A stretch of 64,000 nucleotides of DNA from Vibrio sp. LaRot3 (GCF_027587025.1 NZ_JAPPTI010000001.1:868001-932000); one strand, 5' to 3'. Counted from the first letter of the stretch, positions 47,920 to 57,381 are shown. Numbers and translations are program-made. Notes: generated by a model not told the origin, from the sequence alone.

Positions 47920-48242
47920 ATTCCTCTCCATTAATTATAATTTTAGATGACTTGCCTATACTACGGCATTGTTCAGTCACTTAACAATGACTCTGGTGCC
48001 AGTTGCTTATAAATACAACACAAATATAGAAACGAAGCGAAAACATATCAGTTCTCGCGTGCATTTAACGGAATGCAGATCAACCTTCCGCAAGATATCT
48101 TAATCTATTGATGTTCTTCACACTTTATAAATGCAGTTGCTTATTTCAGCCCAAATCGTTGAATTCTTTGCTGCATCGTTCGGTTTTTAATCAAAGCATG
48201 ACCTACAATTACTCCAGTCATCATCTGATTGAAGGGCGTACT
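47920..48242. other. Divergent intergenic region before the fructosamine kinase gene
   Basis: It contains 320 bases without a supported gene. An in-frame extension of the kinase ORF runs back to 48108, but its residues are not family-like. Promoters for both neighbours are expected here. I see no clear motif. Confidence 0.4.
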
Positions 48243-49109
48243 ATGTGGCAAGCGATCGCAGAGCAATTGTCTGAAACCTTGATGTTTGATTTCACCATCC
48301 ATGAGAAGGTGAGGTTGAGTGGCGGGGATATTAGTGAATCTTATATGATCAGTGATGGAGAGCAGCGCTATTTCATCAAGATCAATCAGCGTGAGTTCCT
48401 ACCTCAATTCCAAGTTGAAGCTGACAATATCAAAGCGCTGCGTGATACTTCTACCGTGTTTGTGCCAGAGCTGGTTCATATTGGACACTGCAAACATAAC
48501 TCCTTCCTTATCCTCAATTATTTACCGACGAAAAATCTCGATGACTCAGACAACAGTTATGCGTTTGGGCAAAAGCTGGCAGAACTCCATTTATGGGGTG
48601 AACAAAAAGAGTTTGGGTTTGACCAAGATAACTACATTGGGCACACCCTTCAGCCCAATAAATGGGACAAAAAATGGTGCCGCTTCTTTGCCGAACAACG
48701 CATTGGTTGGCAATTGCAGTTAGCGAGTGAAAAAGGCATTAAACTTGTCGATATTGATGAGTTCACTCAGGTTATTAGAGAACAACTCGCCTCACATCAA
48801 CCGCGCCCTTCACTACTTCATGGTGACCTTTGGTATGGAAACGTTGCCAATACGCCTTTCGGGCCAATTTGCTATGACCCCGCTTGCTATTGGGGCGACA
48901 GAGAGTGTGACCTCGCCATGACCGAACTGTTTGGTGGCTTTAACCAAGAGTTTTATCGTGGCTATAAAAGTGTCAGTCCGCTCGATTCGGGCTACCAACA
49001 ACGTATGCCGATTTATAACCTGTACCACGTACTTAATCATTACAATTTGTTTGGTGGTCATTACCTTGAGCAAGCTGAATCCTTAATTAAACGAATTCAG
49101 GCTTTTTAA
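48243..49109 (+). CDS. Fructosamine kinase family protein
   Basis: The 288-residue protein is of the fructosamine-3-kinase/YniA family, which phosphorylates sugars attached to protein amines so that the adduct falls off. Motifs are the glycine-rich LSGGDISESY, the ATP-site IKIN, the catalytic HGDLWYGN (about 196-203) and CYWGDRECDLAM. The start at ATG 48243 (GAAGGGCG upstream) gives the family's normal length (E. coli YniA 286). Confidence 0.9.
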   Translation: MWQAIAEQLSETLMFDFTIHEKVRLSGGDISESYMISDGEQRYFIKINQREFLPQFQVEADNIKALRDTSTVFVPELVHIGHCKHNSFLILNYLPTKNLDDSDNSYAFGQKLAELHLWGEQKEFGFDQDNYIGHTLQPNKWDKKWCRFFAEQRIGWQLQLASEKGIKLVDIDEFTQVIREQLASHQPRPSLLHGDLWYGNVANTPFGPICYDPACYWGDRECDLAMTELFGGFNQEFYRGYKSVSPLDSGYQQRMPIYNLYHVLNHYNLFGGHYLEQAESLIKRIQAF

Positions 49110-49141
49110 GCAATTTTCAAAGTGTTTTAGCAACGTTTTGC

Positions 49142-49182
49142 AACAATAGAGGTGGTTTTTAAACCACCTCTATTGTTATTTT
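49142..49182. terminator. Strong bidirectional terminator
   Basis: A perfect 17-bp stem, AACAATAGAGGTGGTTT-TT-AAACCACCTCTATTGTT, followed by ATTTTC. Confidence 0.85.
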
Positions 49183-49311
49183 CTGTCGCTAGTCAAACTT
49201 TGTACTTAATTCACGTCCATTACTAACTTCTATCGATAATATTTAATTAAGCGCTAGGTGAAATCTCTCACTTTCAGCTAGCAACTTGAAGTCTTTAAAG
49301 AGGTAATGTCC

Positions 49312-49515
49312 ATGCGTAACTTCACTGAGAAACAGGTATCTTGCCCTCACTGCGGCCACTCTATTGGTATCACCCTCGACGCCTCCAATGGCAATCAAGA
49401 ATTCTATGATGATTGCCCAGCTTGTTGTAATGCCGTTCACTATAATCTAGTGGTTAATGAGCAAATGAATCGTATCGATCTCTCTATCGATGCGGATGAT
49501 GAACAAATTTTCTAA
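49312..49515 (+). CDS. CPXCG-motif small zinc-ribbon protein
   Basis: This is a 67-residue protein with two cysteine pairs, CPHCG (about 11-15) and CPACC (about 35-39), that fit a zinc ribbon. The acidic C-terminus is typical of this family. The function is not known. ATG 49312 is used, as AGAGG is 8 bases upstream; an ATG 6 bases earlier would be too near. A terminator follows. Confidence 0.82.
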   Translation: MRNFTEKQVSCPHCGHSIGITLDASNGNQEFYDDCPACCNAVHYNLVVNEQMNRIDLSIDADDEQIF

Positions 49516-49523
49516 ACCCATCA

Positions 49524-49551
49524 AAAAAGAGCGCTGAAAAGCGCTCTTTTT
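49524..49551. terminator. Bidirectional terminator before ribE
   Basis: AAAAAGAGCGC-TGAAAA-GCGCTCTTTTT between convergent genes. Confidence 0.92.
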
Positions 49552-49566
49552 ATGTTTCGTTCAGCC

Positions 49567-50181
49567 CTAGCCTAACTGTTTAGCCGCCAGAACACGTTCT
49601 ACCGTATCGACAATCGCTTGAGTTTGAGGATCAAACTCGACGTTAATTTTATCCCCTACTTTACGCTGACCAAATAAAGTGCGTTGCAACGTTTCCGGAA
49701 TAAGATGAACGCTGAACTTGTTTTCGTTTACTTCGCCAATCGTCAAGGAGCAGCCATCAAGGCCAATATAGCCTTTTGCCAACACGTATTTCATACTATC
49801 GCTTGGCAGCTCAAACCAAATGGTTCGGTTGTTTGGTGAGTCAATCACATCGACAACCGTCGCCATCAGTGAAATATGACCAGACATGCTATGACCACCG
49901 ATCTCATCGCCAAACTTGGCTGCACGCTCGATATTTACTAAGCTGCCGGATTCAACTTCGCCTAAGTTGGTCAGTTTTAACGTCGCTTGCATGAGGTCAA
50001 AACTCACCAGGTCACCTTCAATTTTACTGACCGTCAAACAACAACCGTTATGAGCAACCGAAGCGCCTATCGCAAGGTTTGCGCCGAGTTCATCGGTTAA
50101 CTTAACCGTGTGAGTTTGAAAGTCTTGCTTCTTTTCCACCGATACGACGCTTGCCATACCTTGAACGATTCCTGTAAACAT
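49567..50181 (-). CDS. ribE: Riboflavin synthase alpha subunit
   Basis: It joins two 6,7-dimethyl-8-ribityllumazines to make riboflavin. The 204-residue product has two lumazine-binding barrels, one beginning MFTGIVQG and the second GGHSMSGHI (about 97-105), in line with the family. Start is ATG 50181 behind GGGAA. No FMN riboswitch is visible in the short upstream region; this copy is separate from the usual rib operon. Confidence 0.93.
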   Translation of the reverse strand: MFTGIVQGMASVVSVEKKQDFQTHTVKLTDELGANLAIGASVAHNGCCLTVSKIEGDLVSFDLMQATLKLTNLGEVESGSLVNIERAAKFGDEIGGHSMSGHISLMATVVDVIDSPNNRTIWFELPSDSMKYVLAKGYIGLDGCSLTIGEVNENKFSVHLIPETLQRTLFGQRKVGDKINVEFDPQTQAIVDTVERVLAAKQLG

Positions 50182-50366
50182 GAAGATTCCCAATTATTCG
50201 TGATGAGCATAAATTAACGTAATTTTCGTAGCCTGTGTAGCGACAAAACCAAATACGCTTCACTTCACATTGAAAGATCACTTTTAGTCATTTGTTTCTG
50301 TATAATGCGGCCGTCATTGAGACACAGCAACACGAATGTTGTTCTTCCCTTTTTTGGAGTTTTTTC

Positions 50367-51737
50367 GTGCATCGTTATAAGCAAGAAGCCAACACGCTCA
50401 TTAAGTTGGCTACACCGGTATTGATCGCTTCTGTCGCACAAACTGGTATGGGCTTTGTTGATACCGTTATGGCCGGTGGCGTCAGCGCAACCGACATGGC
50501 GGCAGTATCTATCGCAGCGAGTATCTGGCTACCTTCTATTCTGTTCGGAGTTGGCTTGCTAATGGCGCTTGTGCCTGTTGTTGCCCAGCTAAATGGCTCT
50601 GCAAACTACAAACAGATCCCATACGAGATTCAACAAGGCATTTATATGGCTTTGGTAATCTCTCTGCCGATCGTTGGTGTCTTGTTCCAAACTCAAACCA
50701 TCCTTAATTTAATGGATGTGGAACAAGTCATGGCCGACAAAACCAACGGCTACATGCATGCGGTGATGTACGCGGTTCCGGCGTTTTTGTTATTCCAAGC
50801 ATTGCGCAGTTTTACCGACGGCCTTTCACTGACTAAGCCTGCGATGTTCATTGGCTTTATCGGCCTACTTTGTAACATCCCACTTAACTGGATATTTGTT
50901 TACGGTAAATTTGGTGCGCCAGCGCTTGGTGGTGTCGGCTGTGGCGTTGCTACCGCAATTGTTTACTGGATCATGTTTTCGCTAATGCTGCTCTACGTGT
51001 TAACCGCGAAACGTGTTGCTCATATCGAGTTGTTTAAACACTTTCACGCACCACAAGGTAAAGCACTGGTTCGTCTGTTCAAACTCGGCTTTCCAGTTGC
51101 AGCAGCATTGTTTTTCGAAGTGACATTATTTGCTGTGGTTGCACTATTGGTTGCGCCACTTGGGCCTCTAATTGTTGCGGCGCACCAAGTAGCGATCAAC
51201 TTCTCATCATTGATCTTCATGTTACCAATGAGTATTGGTGCAGCCACCAGTATTCGCGTTGGTCACCGCTTGGGTCAAGGCAGTGTTGAAAGTGCGCGAA
51301 TTGCCTCACACGTTGGTTTGATAGTTGCTTTAGGTCTAGCGCTTATTACCGCTTTATTTACGGTTGTATTCCGCGAACAAGTTTCGCTTCTATACACGGA
51401 TAATACCGAGGTAATTACGTTAGCGATGCAGCTTCTTCTGCTAGCGGCAATTTATCAATGTACCGATGCGATTCAAGTCGTTGCTGCGGGTGCTCTGCGT
51501 GGATATAAAGATATGGCGGCGATTTTCAACCGTACCTTTATCGCATATTGGATTATTGGCTTACCGACGGGTTATGTATTAGGTATGACCGATTGGATCG
51601 TAGAACCTATGGGCGCTCACGGTTTCTGGATCGGCTTCATTACTGGCTTGTCATCAGCGGCGGTCATGCTCGGTTTAAGACTGCGCTGGATGCACAAGCA
51701 ACCCGCTGACGTTCAACTGAACCTCGCGGCTAAGTAA
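50367..51737 (+). CDS. norM: Na+-coupled multidrug efflux pump NorM (MATE)
   Basis: The 456-residue inner-membrane antiporter has twelve expected spans. It begins at GTG 50367 behind GGAG, giving MHRYKQEANTLIKLATPVL, the N-terminus and length of vibrio NorM proteins. It expels dyes, fluoroquinolones and other cations in exchange for sodium. Asp/Glu residues of the cation site in TM7-TM10 (e.g. FFEVTLFAVV) are kept. The reading frame is open upstream to 50292, but that part is not coding-like. A possible -10 (TATAAT) is at 50301-50306. Confidence 0.93.
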   Translation: MHRYKQEANTLIKLATPVLIASVAQTGMGFVDTVMAGGVSATDMAAVSIAASIWLPSILFGVGLLMALVPVVAQLNGSANYKQIPYEIQQGIYMALVISLPIVGVLFQTQTILNLMDVEQVMADKTNGYMHAVMYAVPAFLLFQALRSFTDGLSLTKPAMFIGFIGLLCNIPLNWIFVYGKFGAPALGGVGCGVATAIVYWIMFSLMLLYVLTAKRVAHIELFKHFHAPQGKALVRLFKLGFPVAAALFFEVTLFAVVALLVAPLGPLIVAAHQVAINFSSLIFMLPMSIGAATSIRVGHRLGQGSVESARIASHVGLIVALGLALITALFTVVFREQVSLLYTDNTEVITLAMQLLLLAAIYQCTDAIQVVAAGALRGYKDMAAIFNRTFIAYWIIGLPTGYVLGMTDWIVEPMGAHGFWIGFITGLSSAAVMLGLRLRWMHKQPADVQLNLAAK

Positions 51738-51758
51738 ACTCCCATCCTCTTCCTTACT

Positions 51759-51785
51759 AAAGGCCAGCAATGCTGGCCTTTTTGC
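51759..51785 (+). terminator. Terminator after norM
   Basis: AAAGGCCAGC-AAT-GCTGGCCTTT with a TTTTTG tail. Confidence 0.92.
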
Positions 51786-51886
51786 TACATACTTGTACTA
51801 AGCCAAAGTCATTTAGCTGCCCCAAATAAACTATTCTCACCATAGTTAAGTATTAAAGTGTATTGAATCATCTATATGGGTAACGC

Positions 51887-52888
51887 ATGATGTGGAAAAC
51901 CGCTGTTGTTCTGCTCACTATTACACTCGTGGGTTGCGAGTTTCGCACGCCCCCCAACGACGAACTGTTCAACGATTACTTACAACGCATTGCGACGGTG
52001 CAGGGACAAGACGCTTTAGTCGTTGATAAAGGTGACACGGTCACCTTACCTGAAAAACGAGACCTACATATAGAGATTGAACCAATATCGATAGGCTTGC
52101 TCGACAGCTATCAGTTGCGTAAATGTGGCTTGTTTGAGCTTATCGCTCAGAAGAACTCTGTGCTGGGTAAGGTACAAGACCCATTTCGTGACTTTGATTA
52201 TCAAAATGCGCTGATCACTGGGCTAAACCATTGTGTACACGATCCACAAGTTGACCTAGAACTTCGCAATCAACTGAAGACCGTTTTGGTTCAAAAGCAG
52301 CAGCACATTGCCTTGCACTTTGCCAACTTATTGTTCGCCAGTGATGCAATGAGAAATCAGCTAAGTCCAAATGGTTGGCTATCTGACGAACAGCAAGTTG
52401 TCCCTCATCAATTGCTTACTGCGCTTGACGTCATGCTACAGACCTCACGCTCATTTGACCAACCCTATAGCCAAGATGCAGGCTATCGACCAATCACACT
52501 CCATCAAGAAACACTGGATAAAGCGCCGATGCTCGGCAAACTTTGGTATTCATTAACGCTGAGTACGGCCTATTTGAATACGGTGACTAAGCAGCTCAAT
52601 TTCTATGATAGCCGGGTAGTTTGCCAAGCAAACCGAGACAAAAAGCAGTTCCGCTATTTAAATAACGTGTTTAACCGAATCTTCCTAACTAAGGTTCAGC
52701 CCTACTTAGCTAATTTAGATAAACTCTATCTACAAATAGAGCCATTTGCACAACTATTACAATCAGCGCATCCTGATTATGAATATCCATTAGCGTCAGC
52801 GCATCAAGCGTTTCGCAAAGCGACCCTTGACCATGTTCAGTATTGGCAAGGATTGTTTAAGCGATGTGGTGTTAAGGTTGGACAGTAG
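51887..52888 (+). CDS. DUF3080 family lipoprotein
   Basis: The 333-residue protein has a signal peptide and lipobox (LVGCEF, cysteine at 17), so it is probably anchored in an outer-membrane inner leaflet. The rest is mostly helical. Several scattered cysteines (about 85, 112, 244, 327) could pair. I recognise it as DUF3080, of unknown function, found in Vibrio and allied genera. The second codon is also ATG, so the start is off by one codon at most. Confidence 0.72.
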   Translation: MMWKTAVVLLTITLVGCEFRTPPNDELFNDYLQRIATVQGQDALVVDKGDTVTLPEKRDLHIEIEPISIGLLDSYQLRKCGLFELIAQKNSVLGKVQDPFRDFDYQNALITGLNHCVHDPQVDLELRNQLKTVLVQKQQHIALHFANLLFASDAMRNQLSPNGWLSDEQQVVPHQLLTALDVMLQTSRSFDQPYSQDAGYRPITLHQETLDKAPMLGKLWYSLTLSTAYLNTVTKQLNFYDSRVVCQANRDKKQFRYLNNVFNRIFLTKVQPYLANLDKLYLQIEPFAQLLQSAHPDYEYPLASAHQAFRKATLDHVQYWQGLFKRCGVKVGQ

Positions 52889-52968
52889 ATCTTACGCTAG
52901 AGAGCTTGGTAATAACAAAAGCCCCTAGTGGAAAGGCAATATAGCCATAGCGGCAATGGATTAACGCA

Positions 52969-53820
52969 CTACTCAACTCGTTCTCGAACGTAGCGGGCAA
53001 ACTTAGGCACACCATTTTGCGTTAACCCATTGTAGCGAAACGTAATCGTGCTACCGATGGGCGGTGGGTTCTTACGTTGTTGCTCTGAAAATCCGCTGCC
53101 AATGTAGAACTCGACTCCATCTTGCCATTTCACCAAAATCGACCCCATCATACCTTTATATTGGCCGCGCCCCACCTTATAACCAATCACTTGAGCTTCG
53201 TCGTCTTGGTGTGTTTTCAGCTTGAGTAGATCTGAGCTACGACCGGCTTGATAGCGGCTGGTTATTTTACGCAGCATCACCCCTTCACCTTTGTCATTGT
53301 TGACGTTATCCAAATACTGGAATAACTCTTTCTCTGAGGTGATAGGTGTGTGCTCAATGTATTTGATGTGGCTGTGATCAACAGAAGTAACGTAGTGAAC
53401 AATGTTGTAGTAACGTTTTTGGTAGTCGCCGGCGGCATGTGGCATATCGAACAACATAAAATCAATTTGCTGCCAAGACTGGTCTATCGGCTTATGATCG
53501 AGCACTGTTTGCTGCACTAAATGGAAGTTACCGCGACCAGCCCACAGCTCACCTTCGACCGGGTAATCAGGTAACGGCTCAATAAACCACGCTGGCGCAT
53601 GAATTTGTCTGCCGTTTCGAGTAAACAGCTTTGTGCCATCCCATACTGCGCGAATGCCATCGAGTTTTTCACTTTGCCAATATTCGTGCACGTTCAACCC
53701 ATCTTGATATTGATGGGCCTGCATCACGGGTAAATAGCCCTCTAAAGTAGCAGGTTCGGTTGCTCCGGCTTGAAGTATCAATAATACCTGACTAGCTAAA
53801 AACGTAAGACGTAAATGCAT
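52969..53820 (-). CDS. Periplasmic ATP-dependent DNA ligase (LigE type)
   Basis: This is a 283-residue minimal ATP-dependent ligase with an N-terminal signal peptide (about 1-20). The adenylated lysine is K52 in EKLDGIRAVW, followed by other nucleotidyltransferase motifs: VEGELW, FMLFDMPH, GEGVMLRK and LLKLK. An OB-fold domain ends the protein (GSILVKW...ITFRYNG). LigE enzymes are exported and thought to seal DNA in the periplasm or outside. It lies head-to-head with the syp locus. Confidence 0.9.
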   Translation of the reverse strand: MHLRLTFLASQVLLILQAGATEPATLEGYLPVMQAHQYQDGLNVHEYWQSEKLDGIRAVWDGTKLFTRNGRQIHAPAWFIEPLPDYPVEGELWAGRGNFHLVQQTVLDHKPIDQSWQQIDFMLFDMPHAAGDYQKRYYNIVHYVTSVDHSHIKYIEHTPITSEKELFQYLDNVNNDKGEGVMLRKITSRYQAGRSSDLLKLKTHQDDEAQVIGYKVGRGQYKGMMGSILVKWQDGVEFYIGSGFSEQQRKNPPPIGSTITFRYNGLTQNGVPKFARYVRERVE

Positions 53821-53976
53821 TCGAATTAACCTAATCTATTGTTCCATCAGACGTATGCCCATTGTTACACGTAATCGTAGTCACTTATTCAACTGAAAGT
53901 ATGAATTACTCTCAGAACGGATCGCAAAATCAACTGCAAACATTCACGTTGCATATAAATTTACAAAATAGATATT

Positions 53977-53995
53977 GATTCTCAATTTGAGAATC
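53977..53995. promoter_or_regulatory. Predicted SypG-binding site upstream of sypA
   Basis: GATTCTCAATTTGAGAATC is a perfect palindrome centred at 53986. It fits the SypG enhancer TTCTCANNNTG known from V. fischeri. It is 79 bases upstream of the -24 GG. Confidence 0.85.
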
Positions 53996-53998
53996 CGC

Positions 53999-54015
53999 TT
54001 TGTCAAATTGACAAA
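53999..54015. promoter_or_regulatory. Second palindrome in the sypA control region
   Basis: TTTGTCAA-A-TTGACAAA, perfect 17-base inverted repeat centred at 54007, exactly 21 bases (two helical turns) from the SypG-site centre. It differs from the SypG consensus and could be a site for another regulator. Confidence 0.55.
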
Positions 54016-54062
54016 CAGACATCACAGACACCTCAAGCGATTGATTATTAAGAAATTTAATT

Positions 54063-54079
54063 TTGGCATGTTTAGTGCG
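54063..54079 (+). promoter_or_regulatory. Predicted sigma-54 promoter of sypA
   Basis: TTGGCATGTTTAGTGCG with GG-N10-GC spacing. The -24 is good, the -12 (GTGC) is less so. Transcription would start near 54090, before the AAGGAG of sypA. Confidence 0.75.
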
Positions 54080-54111
54080 TTATCTAACTCAAACGCGAAA
54101 GGAGTAACACC

Positions 54112-54432
54112 ATGGAACTACGTACTATTGAAGCAAGCGACACTGTTTTAACACTTGAATTAAACGGTAACTTAGATGCAGACGGCAGCCGCAGTGCTCA
54201 ACCTCATATTGACCAAATCATCGCTGACCAAAGCCATTCAGAAGTGGAAATTGACTTTGAAAAGGTGACGTTTTTGGACTCATCAGGCGTCGGAGCAATT
54301 GTTTATCTTTATAAACGTTTAGTTGAACGCGAACGCAACATGCGCATCGAAAATGTTAAAGGTCAGCCATTGGAAATCATGACCCTGCTTCGCATCAACC
54401 AAGCTATCCCTGTGAACTCTCACAAGTACTAA
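54112..54432 (+). CDS. sypA: STAS-domain biofilm regulator SypA
   Basis: The 106-residue single STAS domain has the phospho-serine motif FLDSSGVGA; S57 corresponds to the serine of V. fischeri SypA whose phosphorylation by SypE blocks biofilm. It begins 32 bases after the predicted sigma-54 -12 element, with AAAGGAG as ribosome site. It is the first gene of the syp locus. SypE, which would control S57, is not encoded among the neighbours. Confidence 0.88.
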   Translation: MELRTIEASDTVLTLELNGNLDADGSRSAQPHIDQIIADQSHSEVEIDFEKVTFLDSSGVGAIVYLYKRLVERERNMRIENVKGQPLEIMTLLRINQAIPVNSHKY

Positions 54433-54461
54433 AACAATAATAACAACAAGAGGAAGTTGGC

Positions 54462-55301
54462 ATGGTTAAATTCGCACCATACATAGCCCTAGTTGCATCT
54501 GGTTTACTGACCATCGGTTGTACCAGTTTTCCAGATGAAGGGCGCGGCGGTATCGCTGAAAATTATATCGACAACAGTTTCTCACCTGTCATGCCCGATG
54601 AGCCACTTGGGCCAGAGCATGGTTTAAGGTTTGATTGGCAACTCACCAAACTCCATCTTGATTCTTTAATACGCGAAGGCGCGCGATGGTGTTTCCCTGC
54701 TGCGGTCGTACAAGCGCTAGAAAAGCAAAATCGCATTGCCCGCGAGCTTGAAGGCGGCTTATGGTTAGACGCTGCCAACGACATTGTTATTCAACGCAAA
54801 CGTCTTGGCGAACTAGAACGTCAATTGGATTACGTTACGTCTCAAGCGAACTGCGTGCCTCCGGTTAATGAACATGAATTTCAAATGCAGCTTAGCGTGA
54901 TTGATCAACTGTTCAATTTACTCAATGTCGATAACCAATTTGCTTATGACTCTACCGAAGTAAACCCTAAATACATGGGTCATCTCGCTGAAGCAGCCAA
55001 CATTCTAAAACAGAACCCAAGTCTCCACCTTTCAGTGACTGGTCACGCTGACGCTACTGGCGAAACGCAATACAACCAAGAGCTCGCAATGGGACGCGCC
55101 AAACAAGTTAAACGCTACTTAGTGATTTTCGGTTTAGCGCCATCACGCATCGAAGCCCATTCGCTTGGCGATACTCTCCCTCTTTATGAAGGTGAATCTG
55201 ACGGCGTTCGATTAACCAACCGCCGCGTGAGCATTGAAGTTATCGCCACCAAGGAACTCGCGAATCAAAATCAGCAAGGAGGTTATTATGAAGTGGACTA
55301 A
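54462..55301 (+). CDS. sypB: OmpA-family lipoprotein SypB
   Basis: This 279-residue lipoprotein has a lipobox (TIGCTS, Cys20) and a C-terminal OmpA-like peptidoglycan-binding domain (about 160-268, with VTGHADATG and NRRVSIE). It should bridge the outer membrane and the wall at the polysaccharide export site. It overlaps sypC by 14 bases. Confidence 0.88.
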   Translation: MVKFAPYIALVASGLLTIGCTSFPDEGRGGIAENYIDNSFSPVMPDEPLGPEHGLRFDWQLTKLHLDSLIREGARWCFPAAVVQALEKQNRIARELEGGLWLDAANDIVIQRKRLGELERQLDYVTSQANCVPPVNEHEFQMQLSVIDQLFNLLNVDNQFAYDSTEVNPKYMGHLAEAANILKQNPSLHLSVTGHADATGETQYNQELAMGRAKQVKRYLVIFGLAPSRIEAHSLGDTLPLYEGESDGVRLTNRRVSIEVIATKELANQNQQGGYYEVD

Positions 55302-57381
55302 TACCCTACTCATCTTTGTTCTTACACTCAGCTACTCTGTGTTCTCTTTTGCAACAGAACGTGTACAAGTGGGTGACCTAATACAAATTAACCTTCCGGG
55401 CGAGTCATCACTAAATCGTGGCTTTCAAGTGGATAAACGTGGCCGTATCGATTTGCCTGAAGTTGGCACCTTATATGTAGCTGGCTATACCGAGCCACAG
55501 CTTTCTGAAGCGGTGATTAATGCGTTGAACAAAGCATTCCGTGACCTGTCTACCGCGAGTGTGTATATCGCAGAGCAGCAAATTCTCGTTTCTGTTCAGG
55601 GGTACGTGAAGTCCCCCGGCGAATATACGCTAGCGAAAAATGCCGACGTGCAAACTGCGATTCATGCCGCTGGCGGGCTTCGCTCTGGTGCGCAACTAGA
55701 CAACATGTTGCTTAAGCGCGGTAAAGACAAGTTTCCTTTCAATTACAAAGCCTTTTTAGATTCTGGCGATGATAGTCTCCTGCCCGATTTAAAATCACTC
55801 GATAGCCTATTTGTCCCAGCCTCGCCATTAGTGGGCAATATCGAGCAACAGTTCGATGCAAACAAACAAGCCAACGCTGGCGACAGTGCTGACAGCCGCA
55901 CCGCAATCAAGGTGTTTGGCGAAGTAAACGCACCGGGCACGTTCACTTACAAACCCAACACCGACTTGGTCGACGTTTTGATGCGTGCTGGCGGTGTAAC
56001 ACGCTACGCGACCGTTGAACAAATCCGTGTGATCAGTAATAACCAACCTCAACTATTTAATCTAAAACTCTATTTAGACAGTGGCGACAAAACCTTGCTA
56101 CCTAAATTGAGCAAAGGAACCACCATCTTTGTACCAAAGCAGGAAGAAGAAATACGTGCTGGGGCTAATGTTGTCTACATCATGGGGGAAGTGGCTAGCC
56201 CCGGCGCGTATGAAGGTAAAAAAGGCGCATCCTTTATGGATATTCTCGCCAATGCCGGTGGTCCAACTCGTTTCGCCGAATCACGTCAGATTCGATTGAT
56301 CAAAGCCAGTGGACGCGTGATCAAATTTGACTTAACGGCATACACAGAAGGCCTTACTGGCCAACGACCACCAGCCATTGGCCCAGGTGACGCGATATTT
56401 GTCCCAGAAAAAACCGATATGAATGAGAAATCTTGGTTGAAAATCTCTCCTGACCGTGCAGTGAATGTGATTGGCGAGGTGGTTCATCCGGGTCGTATCG
56501 AATGGTCTGACGAAATGGACTTAATGCACTTATTAGCCCACGTAGGCGGCCCGACACTACGTGCCGATACCACCAAGATTGAAGTGGTCGATGCTAATGG
56601 CGAGTTAATTAGCTTCAACTTGGATGATTTCATCTTAAAAGGCGCACCGAGCCACGAGCTACCTCTCATTGCTGCCGGCTCGATAGTGCGAGTTCACGAT
56701 CTACCACAAGATCCTTCTGATAATAAATCGCAGTGGGTTCGTCAAAGTTCAGATGCTTCTATCTATGTGTTTGGTCAAGTGAATGCACCCGGTCGCTATC
56801 GCTTTACCAAAGAGATGCATTTTCTCGATATTCTCTCTGCGGCTGATGGCCCAACCAAAGATGCCGATATCCACAATATCCGCATTACCCATCGCGATAA
56901 AACTTACTCTAAGGTGAGCAAGCTCAACCTATCGCTCTACTTTGAAACTGGTGATGAGTCATTGCTACCAAAAGTGACCATGGGCGACACCATTTACATC
57001 CCGGAGAAAGACAAAATTTGGTTAGATCGCTCGAAAGAATCAACCGTCAGAGTGCTTGGCGCAGTCAACAACCCGGGGCGCTATGTGTTTGATGACAACA
57101 TGACGATTCTCGATATTATCGCCGAAGCTGGTGGCCCAAGTGACAACGCTTATCTGGAGAAAATCTCGGTCGTGAATATGTCATGCTGCCAAGGCCAAGC
57201 CCGTACTTTTGACCTTATCGATTTTAGCAAAACAGCGAATATCTATAAGCTACCTGTATTACGAGCTGGCGACACCATTTATGTACCCGACCGCCGCGAT
57301 AGTTTGATGGAGAAAGCACGTGTTGGCTTAGAAGACATTTTGCGCCTCACCACAACCATCGTATTGATTGGAGCACTATAG
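55288..57381 (+). CDS. sypC: Polysaccharide export protein SypC
   Basis: The 697-residue protein has a signal peptide (ends SFAT), a poly_export (Wza-like) domain (about 25-100) and six SLBB-type repeats with the pattern V-x-G-x-V-x-x-P-G-x-Y/F...AGG. The repeats begin near residues 105, 215, 315, 405, 500 and 600. A short hydrophobic C-terminus (TTTIVLIGAL) may be membrane inserted. It should form the outer-membrane secretion pore for the syp polysaccharide. The ATG at 55288 has AAGGAGG 5 bases upstream; the open frame before it is the end of sypB in another frame. Confidence 0.9.
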   Translation: MKWTNTLLIFVLTLSYSVFSFATERVQVGDLIQINLPGESSLNRGFQVDKRGRIDLPEVGTLYVAGYTEPQLSEAVINALNKAFRDLSTASVYIAEQQILVSVQGYVKSPGEYTLAKNADVQTAIHAAGGLRSGAQLDNMLLKRGKDKFPFNYKAFLDSGDDSLLPDLKSLDSLFVPASPLVGNIEQQFDANKQANAGDSADSRTAIKVFGEVNAPGTFTYKPNTDLVDVLMRAGGVTRYATVEQIRVISNNQPQLFNLKLYLDSGDKTLLPKLSKGTTIFVPKQEEEIRAGANVVYIMGEVASPGAYEGKKGASFMDILANAGGPTRFAESRQIRLIKASGRVIKFDLTAYTEGLTGQRPPAIGPGDAIFVPEKTDMNEKSWLKISPDRAVNVIGEVVHPGRIEWSDEMDLMHLLAHVGGPTLRADTTKIEVVDANGELISFNLDDFILKGAPSHELPLIAAGSIVRVHDLPQDPSDNKSQWVRQSSDASIYVFGQVNAPGRYRFTKEMHFLDILSAADGPTKDADIHNIRITHRDKTYSKVSKLNLSLYFETGDESLLPKVTMGDTIYIPEKDKIWLDRSKESTVRVLGAVNNPGRYVFDDNMTILDIIAEAGGPSDNAYLEKISVVNMSCCQGQARTFDLIDFSKTANIYKLPVLRAGDTIYVPDRRDSLMEKARVGLEDILRLTTTIVLIGAL

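Larger units (their letters stand above)
53821..54111. promoter_or_regulatory. Divergent control region between ligE and sypA
   Basis: It contains the SypG-type site, a second palindrome and the sigma-54 promoter of sypA, listed separately. The ligE-proximal half (53821-53970) shows no clear motif. Confidence 0.6.

Noticed and set aside
48108..48242. N-terminal extension of the fructosamine kinase
   Set aside because: The extra 45 residues do not resemble the family, and a good ribosome site precedes ATG 48243.
50292..50366. N-terminal extension of NorM
   Set aside because: The family begins at the GTG 50367; the region upstream contains a probable -10 element (TATAAT at 50301).
50182..50366. 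FMN riboswitch before ribE or norM
   Set aside because: The conserved RFN element sequence is not seen and the space is short.
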